Shown piece by piece: positions 57,600-64,000 of a stretch of 64,000 nt of DNA. The DNA is from Limosilactobacillus gastricus DSM 16045 (GTDB lineage Bacteria > Bacillota > Bacilli > Lactobacillales > Lactobacillaceae), in assembly GCF_001434365.1 (NCBI RefSeq), contig NZ_AZFN01000003.1, positions 1 through 64,000 on the forward strand, read 5' to 3'. Every line of letters begins with the position of its first letter. The stretch's first letter is position 1. The notes under the pieces were generated by a model, which was not told the origin of the DNA, searched no databases, and was given only the letters and a program-made list of their open reading frames with translations. Both the position numbers and the translations under genes were made by a program.

Positions 57600-58964
57600 A
57601 TGGCAATCCAAATCAATGACTTAAATTTTCAATATCAAGATCAAACGATCCTTAAGATCCCTGAACTAACGATTCCCGATGGACAATTCACCCTACTCTT
57701 TGGCCCGTCAGGTGGTGGTAAGTCAACTCTTTTGAAATTGATTGCCCACCTCTATCCAAAATACCGTGGGCACCTTGAAGGGCAGATCACTGGGAATGAT
57801 CAAGTAGCCATGATGTTTCAAGATCCAAGCTTGCAATTTGCCTTAGATACTCCACAACACGAATTAGAGTTCACGCTTGAGAATCTCCAGATTGCGCCAA
57901 CCGAAATTCCCACTCGCATCCAACAGGCTCTCAGCTTTTGTCAGATCGAAAATTTAAGAGATCGCCAAATCATGACCCTATCCGGTGGGGAACAACAATT
58001 AGTCGCCCTAGCCGTTGCCGTTGCAATGGATGCCGCCATCATCTTGTTGGATGAACCCTTTGCTAGCCTTGACCATCATCATCGCCACTGGATCTTAGAA
58101 AAGTTAATGCAACTGCGCCAGCAAGGCAAAACCATTATCATCGCTGATCATGATTTAAACGATTACCAGGATTACCAACCTCAGATTATTCAAGTTGGTC
58201 ATGGTCAAGCTTACTATTTATCTAGTGACCAAATCCAAGCATTATTAAAGGTCCAAGCAATTGAATCACCGGTTGCTTTGCCAGACTCAACGGCGCCGAT
58301 TTTAGAATTTAAAAACTTTGCCCTCCAACAAGGTCATCAAACTCTAATGGAGGTGTCAAGTTTAGCCGTCCCAACAAATAAAATCACCTTATTTACTGGT
58401 GAGTCGGGAAGTGGTAAGACCAGTCTTTTTAAGGCCATTACGAAACGCCTTCCTTATCAAGGAAGTTTAAAATTCAATCACAAAGAGATCGCTAAGTTAA
58501 AAACCCTAGGCTTAAATCAACAAATTGGCGTAATCTTCCAACAAGCCAGCGATCAATTTATCAACATTACGGTCCAAGAAGAACTTGACTTAAGTCGTCA
58601 ACACGGTCACCATCCATACTTTACCGCTGAAAACTTACAGGCTACCTTGACCGATCTGGGCTTAGATCGATTGATGGAGCGCGTAGTTTACTCCCTTAGT
58701 GGTGGACAGCAAAAGAAACTCCAAGTTTTAGTCATGCTAATGATGGGGCAACCCGTTTTAATGCTCGATGAACCGCTAACCGGCTTGGATCGCCACTCGG
58801 CTCAGCAAATCATTAATCTAATCAGTAAGTGTCAAACTGTCTACCCACAAACGATGTTAATCATCAGCCATCAGTTAGCATTAATTGACAAGTTAGTCGA
58901 CCACCACTTACACTTAGCTAATCACCGTTTAACTTATCAAGGAGTGGTTGCCTATGAATCCTAG
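57600..58964 (+). CDS. ykoD: duplicated ECF-type ABC ATPase, YkoD family
   Basis: 454 residues, two ATPase halves. Walker A motifs are GPSGGGKSTLLK (about 36) and GESGSGKTSLFK (about 265); signatures are LSGGEQQLVALA and LSGGQQKKLQV. It drives uptake by the YkoE/YkoC complex. It overlaps the ykoC gene by 11 bases. Confidence 0.93.
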   Translation: MAIQINDLNFQYQDQTILKIPELTIPDGQFTLLFGPSGGGKSTLLKLIAHLYPKYRGHLEGQITGNDQVAMMFQDPSLQFALDTPQHELEFTLENLQIAPTEIPTRIQQALSFCQIENLRDRQIMTLSGGEQQLVALAVAVAMDAAIILLDEPFASLDHHHRHWILEKLMQLRQQGKTIIIADHDLNDYQDYQPQIIQVGHGQAYYLSSDQIQALLKVQAIESPVALPDSTAPILEFKNFALQQGHQTLMEVSSLAVPTNKITLFTGESGSGKTSLFKAITKRLPYQGSLKFNHKEIAKLKTLGLNQQIGVIFQQASDQFINITVQEELDLSRQHGHHPYFTAENLQATLTDLGLDRLMERVVYSLSGGQQKKLQVLVMLMMGQPVLMLDEPLTGLDRHSAQQIINLISKCQTVYPQTMLIISHQLALIDKLVDHHLHLANHRLTYQGVVAYES

Positions 58965-59607
58965 CTATCAATTGCTACTCATTTTAATTTCTGCCTTAGA
59001 GATTACCTTCACCAAAAAGTTATTACCTAACTTGATCATTATCATCATTACCATCCTGTACTTGATGTATAAAAACTTACCGGCCAGGACCTGGTGGTGG
59101 ATTTTAGCCGCTCCCATTATTCCGGGTCTAGCCATTCTGGTAACAATTGGCTGGTTTGGCTCGCATAATATTATGTACGCTTGGATTTTAGTCTCGCGGA
59201 TTTATGTCTATATCCTGACCGGAACTGCAATTGTCAAGACTCACTCGACCTTAACGCTGACCCGATCTTTGGAGCAAAATCTCCACTTACCACCTAAGTA
59301 TGCCTATGGGGTCTTAGCCGCTTTGAATCTGATCCCAAAAACGATTGAAAATGTCCAAAAAATCAAACAAGCCGCGACCATGCGGGGGGTCATTTTAAAT
59401 TATTGGTCACCTCAACTTTATTTCAAAGCGATTTTAACCGCCATCCACTGGTCCGATGAACTGGCCCAGGCGATGGAATCGCATGGTTTTAATGAAGTCC
59501 AATCGCGAACGGTTAGTCATGCCATTGCAGTTAAAACTAGTGATTGGTGGCTACTAATCGGCGGACTGATCATTTTGCAATTATTATTAATCTTTTGCCC
59601 AGTTTAA
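58954..59607 (+). CDS. ykoC: ECF transporter transmembrane component (EcfT), YkoC family
   Basis: 217 residues with about five helices. The coupling segment KQAATMRGVIL and an AMESHGF motif are EcfT-like. The start ATG at 58954 is 9 bases after AAGGAG. It completes the thiamine-precursor ECF importer. Confidence 0.9.
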   Translation: MNPSYQLLLILISALEITFTKKLLPNLIIIIITILYLMYKNLPARTWWWILAAPIIPGLAILVTIGWFGSHNIMYAWILVSRIYVYILTGTAIVKTHSTLTLTRSLEQNLHLPPKYAYGVLAALNLIPKTIENVQKIKQAATMRGVILNYWSPQLYFKAILTAIHWSDELAQAMESHGFNEVQSRTVSHAIAVKTSDWWLLIGGLIILQLLLIFCPV

Positions 59608-59620
59608 GTGGGCTTTCATT

Positions 59621-59657
59621 CCTGAAGAATCTTTGTCGGTTCTTCAGGTCTTTTTAT
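59621..59657 (+). terminator. ykoEDC terminator
   Basis: CCTGAAGAA / TTCTTCAGG with a 10-base loop and a following T run. Confidence 0.88.
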
Positions 59658-59734
59658 TTCTTGGCTAACATAATTACCAGTTGCTGACTAAGTTTGTTTT
59701 ATAATAATCAAAAAAGAAAGTGGAGGATCTGATC

Positions 59735-60739
59735 ATGCAAATGCGTAAATTAGGTCAATTAGAAGTTTCACCGATTGGGATGGGTTGTATGGGCTTTTCT
59801 CATGGCTATGGAAAGGTGCCGGAAGCTGCTGTCGCAATCAAAGCGATTCAGGGAGCCCACGATTACGGATGTACCTTTTTTGATACAGCCGAAACCTATG
59901 GACGCGAACAGTTTTACCCTGGTCATAATGAACAACTGGTTGGTCAAGCAATCAAATCCTTTCGTAAAGAAGTGGTGTTAGCTTCCAAGATCCATATTTC
60001 AACCGAAGAATATCAAGCCGATCACGATCTATACCGAACCATTAAGCGGCACTTACTACATTCATTAGAAAATTTACAAACTGACTACCTTGACCTCTAT
60101 TATCTCCACCGTTACAACGAAGAGATAGGGATGGCACCAGTCGCTGAAGTCATGGGGAAACTAATAGACGAAGGTTTGATTCGAGCTTGGGGAGTTTCTC
60201 AAGTTGGCCTAGACCTTCTTAAAACAGCGCATGAAATCACTCCGGTAAGTGCCGTCCAGAATCTTTATAATATGGTCGAACGGTCTTGTGAAAGTGAAAT
60301 CATCCCCTATTGTTTACAAGAAGGCATTGGTCTCGTGCCCTTCTCGCCAATTGCCAGTGGTCTTTTATCAGGCAAAATTACGCAATCAACGAAATTCGAG
60401 GGGGATGATGTTCGAAAATTTGTTCCCCAATTACAAGCCGAAAATTTAGCGGCCAATCAACCGATCGTTGATTTATTGGACCGCTTTAGTACCAGTAAAC
60501 ACGCTACCAAGGCCCAGATTGCCTTGGCTTGGATGTTAAAGAAATATCCAAATGTCGTCCCAATTCCAGGATCAAAAAATCCCCAACGGATCATTGAAAA
60601 CCTCGGTGCTTGGAAGGTCGAACTAACCGATGCTGAGTTTAAGGATTTAGATGATTCTTTGAACCAATTAAAAATATATGGTCATCGAGGCTTTGAAGAA
60701 TCTCAACAACATTCTTTTTCCAATAACTGGCGTTCATAA
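59735..60739 (+). CDS. aldo/keto reductase
   Basis: 334 residues. FFDTAETYG gives the catalytic Asp/Tyr, VLASKIHIS the Lys region, and DLYYLHRYN the His; the NADPH-binding GSKNPQRIIENL is near the C-terminus. It reduces aldehydes or ketones with NADPH, substrate unknown. The start 59735 follows GTGGAGG, and the gene is single. Confidence 0.9.
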   Translation: MQMRKLGQLEVSPIGMGCMGFSHGYGKVPEAAVAIKAIQGAHDYGCTFFDTAETYGREQFYPGHNEQLVGQAIKSFRKEVVLASKIHISTEEYQADHDLYRTIKRHLLHSLENLQTDYLDLYYLHRYNEEIGMAPVAEVMGKLIDEGLIRAWGVSQVGLDLLKTAHEITPVSAVQNLYNMVERSCESEIIPYCLQEGIGLVPFSPIASGLLSGKITQSTKFEGDDVRKFVPQLQAENLAANQPIVDLLDRFSTSKHATKAQIALAWMLKKYPNVVPIPGSKNPQRIIENLGAWKVELTDAEFKDLDDSLNQLKIYGHRGFEESQQHSFSNNWRS

Positions 60740-60762
60740 TCGTATGATAGTTGCATAAAACC

Positions 60763-60848
60763 GAATAATTAAATAAATATTCATTTTTCACTTGCATACT
60801 ATGCATTTTAGTTGTATATTATTCCTTGTAAATTAATAATTATTCATC
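60763..60848 (+). promoter_or_regulatory. argGH promoter with ArgR-like boxes
   Basis: TTGCAT (60792-60797) and TATATT (60815-60820) with 17-base spacing. Upstream GAATAATTAAATAAATATTC (60763-60782) and downstream AATTAATAATTATTCATC contain ArgR half-sites (WNTGAATAWWWWATTCANW type). It predicts arginine repression. Confidence 0.6.
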
Positions 60849-60863
60849 AAGGAGAAAATGATT

Positions 60864-62075
60864 ATGGCTAATCCAAAAGTTGTGCTTGCTTATTCTGGTG
60901 GTCTCGACACTTCAGTTGAGATCGCCTGGTTAAAAAATGCTGGTTATGATGTCATCGCAGTTTGTTTTAATGTCGGTGAAGAAGAGATGGACCTTAGTGC
61001 CATCAAGCAAAAGGGCCTCGATGTCGGAGCAATTGAATCGATTGTGGTCGATGCTCGGCATGAGTTTGCGACTGAATATGTCCTCCCTGCACTGCAAGCA
61101 AATGCTCTATACGAAGGAGTTTACCCCTTAGTTTCTGCCCTTTCACGGCCGCTCATTTCAAAGCATTTAGTTGAAATTGCTAAGGAATACGGTGCTGTCG
61201 CGATCGCCCACGGGTGTACTGGCAAAGGGAATGACCAAGTTCGGTTTGAAGTATCTATTCACGCCTTGGCCCCAGATATGATCATTGAGGACCCCATCCG
61301 GGAAGTTCACTGGTCCCGGGAAGAAGAAATCGCCTATGCAAAGGACAATAACATTCCTGTTCCGATTACCAAGGAAAGCCCCTACTCTATTGACGAAAAT
61401 TTATGGGGACGGGCTAATGAAGCGGGAGTACTAGAAGATCCATGGGTAGGTGCACCTGAAGATGCCTTTGCCCGGACTAACTCCTTAGAAAACACTCCGG
61501 ACACGCCGGCAGTTGTCGAATTATCATTTGTGCAAGGTATCCCAACGGCTTTAAACGGCAAAGAATTACCATTAGAAGAATTGATTGCTCAGCTAGACCA
61601 TCTCGCAGGACAACATGGGATTGGTCGGATTGACCATATTGAAAACCGGTTGGTCGGCATTAAATCGCGGGAAGTTTATGAAGCGCCGGCGGCCGAGGTC
61701 CTCATTAAGGCCCATCAAGATCTTGAAAACCTCACCATGGAACGGGGATTGGGTCATTACAAGCCCGTAATAGAACATGAGATCAGCAATCTGATCTATA
61801 ATGCTCAATGGTTCTCTCCCCTCTTTAATTCATTAATGGCCTTTATCAAAGCCAGTCAAACGGACGTAACAGGTACCGTTCGGGTTAAATTATTTAAAGG
61901 GAATGTCATCTGTGAAGGACGGAAATCACCGCTTTCCCTTTATAATGAGGATTTGGCTACTTATACTAGCTCGGACTCCTTTGATCACGAATCCGCTAAC
62001 GGGTTCATTAAACTTTGGGGCCTGCCAACCCAAGTTTATGCCCAGGTACACCAACACGCTGAACAAAAGGACTAG
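60864..62075 (+). CDS. argG: argininosuccinate synthase
   Basis: 403 residues. The ATP P-loop is in [13 protein letters not shown] (about 8-20), and [13 protein letters not shown] binds substrates. It joins citrulline and aspartate. The start at 60864 is preceded by AAGGAG, with the stop overlapping the argH region. It is the first gene of argGH. Confidence 0.96.
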   Translation: MANPKVVLAYSGGLDTSVEIAWLKNAGYDVIAVCFNVGEEEMDLSAIKQKGLDVGAIESIVVDARHEFATEYVLPALQANALYEGVYPLVSALSRPLISKHLVEIAKEYGAVAIAHGCTGKGNDQVRFEVSIHALAPDMIIEDPIREVHWSREEEIAYAKDNNIPVPITKESPYSIDENLWGRANEAGVLEDPWVGAPEDAFARTNSLENTPDTPAVVELSFVQGIPTALNGKELPLEELIAQLDHLAGQHGIGRIDHIENRLVGIKSREVYEAPAAEVLIKAHQDLENLTMERGLGHYKPVIEHEISNLIYNAQWFSPLFNSLMAFIKASQTDVTGTVRVKLFKGNVICEGRKSPLSLYNEDLATYTSSDSFDHESANGFIKLWGLPTQVYAQVHQHAEQKD

Positions 62076-62080
62076 TGCTT

Positions 62081-63460
62081 ATGAGTATTCAAACTGCTTG
62101 GGGCGGTCGGTTTCAATCTGCGGGAGCCAAGTGGGTTGATGAATTCGGCGCTTCAATTGATTTTGACCAATTAATGGCTCATGAAGATATCGAAGGCTCC
62201 TTGGCCCATGTTCAAATGTTAGGTCATACGGGCATTTTAACTAACCCAGAAGTCCAACAAATTAAAACCGGCCTAGAAGATTTGCAAGCCGATTTAGATA
62301 CTGGTAAATTAAGTTTTTCTGTGGAACGCGAAGACATTCATATGAATCTGGAAGCCTTGTTGACGGAAAAGATTGGCCCCGTGGCCGGTAAATTACATAC
62401 CGCCCGGTCCCGGAACGACCAGGTTGCCACCGATTTTCACTTATATTTAAAACACCGTCTTCCCCTAATTATCGAAACAATCAAAGAATTGCAAACGGCC
62501 CTTGTGCAACGGGCGGAAGAAAACGTGGAAACCATCATGCCGGGTTATACCCACCTCCAACATGCTCAGCCGATTTCATATGGCCATTATTTGATGGCTT
62601 ATTACGCCATGCTTAAGCGGGATGTCGAACGGTTTGAATTCAATCAGCACCATACCGACATAATGCCACTGGGGTCCGCAGCCTTAGCGGGGACCACTTT
62701 CCCCATCGACCGGGAATATACAGCCCAACTATTGGACTTCAACCAAATTTACACGAATTCCTTAGATGCGGTTAGTGACCGGGATTTCGCCTTAGAATTT
62801 TTGAGTAATGCGTCCATCTTAATGATGCATTTGTCCCGGCTCAGTGAAGAATTAATTTCCTGGTGCTCATACGAATTTAACTATCTTGAAATGGCCGATG
62901 AGTTCTCGACGGGAAGTTCAATCATGCCACAAAAGAAGAATCCAGATATGGCCGAATTAACTCGAGGGAAAACCGGTCGGGTCTATGGACATTTAATGGG
63001 ACTTTTAACCACCATGAAAGGACTTCCCTTAGCTTACAATAAAGATATGCAAGAGGATAAAGAAGGGGTTTTTGACACTGTTAAGACAATTATTCCGTGT
63101 CTAAAAGTTATGACCGGGATGATCAAAACTTTAAGTGTTCATCCCGACAAAATGGCCGCTGCAACCCAAAATGACTTTAGTAACGCTACCGAGTTGGCTG
63201 ATTATTTAGCTACTAAGGGGATCCCCTTCCGACAGGCTCACGCCATCGTTGGTAATCTAGTTTATGAAGGACTCCAAAGTGGGAAAAATCTGCAAGATAT
63301 TTCATTAGCGGATTATCAAAAGATCGAACCTCGAATTGAAGAAGACGTCTATCAGGTCCTCGATCCCAAAGTCGCGGTCCAACGGCGGACTTCTTTGGGC
63401 GGAACCGGCTTTGATCAAGTCAAAGCCCAAATAAAGCAAGCACATGCTGAATTAGATTAG
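62081..63460 (+). CDS. argH: argininosuccinate lyase
   Basis: 459 residues. The signature [15 protein letters not shown] is near residue 280; [12 protein letters not shown] and HLQHAQPIS hold catalytic residues. It releases arginine and fumarate. The start is placed at ATG 62081, 9 bases after AAAGGAC; the longer frame starts in the argG stop. Confidence 0.96.
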   Translation: MSIQTAWGGRFQSAGAKWVDEFGASIDFDQLMAHEDIEGSLAHVQMLGHTGILTNPEVQQIKTGLEDLQADLDTGKLSFSVEREDIHMNLEALLTEKIGPVAGKLHTARSRNDQVATDFHLYLKHRLPLIIETIKELQTALVQRAEENVETIMPGYTHLQHAQPISYGHYLMAYYAMLKRDVERFEFNQHHTDIMPLGSAALAGTTFPIDREYTAQLLDFNQIYTNSLDAVSDRDFALEFLSNASILMMHLSRLSEELISWCSYEFNYLEMADEFSTGSSIMPQKKNPDMAELTRGKTGRVYGHLMGLLTTMKGLPLAYNKDMQEDKEGVFDTVKTIIPCLKVMTGMIKTLSVHPDKMAAATQNDFSNATELADYLATKGIPFRQAHAIVGNLVYEGLQSGKNLQDISLADYQKIEPRIEEDVYQVLDPKVAVQRRTSLGGTGFDQVKAQIKQAHAELD

Positions 63461-63477
63461 CCAATTATAATTCCGCC

Positions 63478-63522
63478 CAAAAAGGCCTTCACCATCGTTC
63501 TGGATGGTGAAGGCCCTTTAAA
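63478..63522. terminator. bidirectional terminator
   Basis: AAAAGGCCTTCACCATC pairs with GATGGTGAAGGCCCTTT across a 6-base loop, between argH and the convergent lipoate-ligase gene. Confidence 0.9.
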
Positions 63523-63528
63523 GTATTC

Positions 63529-64000
63529 TTATTCTTGACGTAACAACAAAGCTAACAAATCAGCTGGAGCAATTTTGCCAAAATAATATTCGGTATCAAT
63601 CCGGCTTAAGGCATCCGCGAGCTCATTTTCTTGATAACGAACCCCGCGCAACTGCTCTGCAAATTCATTCACATCCCCTTGACCTAAAAAGTCACCATAA
63701 ATCTGTAAATCAGTGATCCGGCCGTCATTAATTTCCAAACGAAAATCAACGGTTCCCTGATCAAAATGTTGTCGATGTTGGATCTTAGACACTGGGGATT
63801 TCCCGTACACCCAATCCCAATTGCTATAAACGGCTTGATTCAATTGATCAACAGCTTGTAAAGTGGCTTGGTCTAGCTCATATGGGCGGGCATCCTTTAA
63901 ATCTGTCAGGCCTAAAATCTTCTTGGCCAGGGTGTCCCGAAATTCTTCAATCGTAAGATTTTGAAATTCCGGCGCAAAATGTGGTTTTAAATTAGTAACT
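63529..64000 (-). CDS. lplA: lipoate-protein ligase A, C-terminal part
   Basis: The minus-strand frame is open from the window end at 64000 to the stop at 63529, giving the last ~157 residues. It contains YSNWDWVYGKSP and FDQGTVDFRLEINDGRITDLQIYGDFLG, typical of the accessory C-terminal domain of LplA. The catalytic N-terminal part lies outside the window. It attaches lipoate to 2-oxo acid dehydrogenase or glycine-cleavage proteins. Confidence 0.88.
   Translation of the reverse strand, partial: VTNLKPHFAPEFQNLTIEEFRDTLAKKILGLTDLKDARPYELDQATLQAVDQLNQAVYSNWDWVYGKSPVSKIQHRQHFDQGTVDFRLEINDGRITDLQIYGDFLGQGDVNEFAEQLRGVRYQENELADALSRIDTEYYFGKIAPADLLALLLRQE

Overview
The window looks like a chromosomal segment of a lactic acid bacterium of the family Lactobacillaceae. 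The basis is family recognition by eye: proline-specific peptidases (PepX and an iminopeptidase), LicT-controlled beta-glucoside PTS, two LTA-synthase-type proteins, small Ser/Thr-rich and membrane proteins, strong AAGGAGG-type ribosome sites, and a CcpA-type cre. I did not identify the species. No rRNA, tRNA or CRISPR array is visible. Most genes are ordinary housekeeping or metabolic genes.

Layout. 1-1370 is a small accessory patch: a PemI/MazE-like antitoxin gene with an odd 3' end, a GIY-YIG nuclease with a DUF4357-type tail, and a broken gene remnant. guaA follows. 3098-5649 is a small alarmone synthetase with a response regulator and sensor kinase, the arrangement known as relPRS in streptococci. 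5717-15883 is a double beta-glucoside region, all on the minus strand. One operon has AraC regulator, ROK kinase, esterase-like hydrolase, MFS transporter and a GH1 enzyme with the 6-phosphate-binding motif. The other has LicT, a PTS IIBCA permease and a second GH1 enzyme, with two RAT/terminator switches and a cre over the licT promoter. 15897-24072 holds coaA, an LTA synthase, helD, a histidine phosphatase, hflX and a cupin. 24122-30248 holds an APC permease, galM, a three-gene envelope cluster of unknown role, and a nudix / guanylate-kinase-like / Zur operon. 30350-36099 is amino-acid transport and proline-peptide hydrolysis.

36228-37800 is a broken MHS-type transporter behind an unusual leader: a short Ile-rich leader ORF, hairpins and a terminator. 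37881-43282 holds a HAD phosphatase, an L,D-transpeptidase, an NrnB-like DHH protein, an ABC-F ATPase and a MATE exporter. Two copies of an intergenic repeat lie at convergent gene junctions near 43.3 kb and 49.4 kb. Between them are thioredoxin/TerC, TetR/CorA-like and a glutamine-type ABC transporter. A second histidine phosphatase and a second LTA synthase follow, then a small unknown gene and an orphan PTS IIC-like permease with a repeat-rich 350-bp upstream region.

54283-64000 holds a type 2 ferredoxin-NADP reductase, nucleoside hydrolase, O6-methylguanine methyltransferase, a TPP-riboswitch-controlled ykoEDC-type thiamine-precursor ECF transporter, an aldo/keto reductase, argGH with ArgR-like boxes, and the C-terminal part of a lipoate-protein ligase cut by the window end.

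The most notable non-routine signals are the kinase-coupled PTS-free beta-glucoside operon, the leader-peptide attenuator in front of the decayed transporter, the dispersed junction repeat with a structured insert, and the unexplained envelope cluster. Nothing seen here proves a completely new system.
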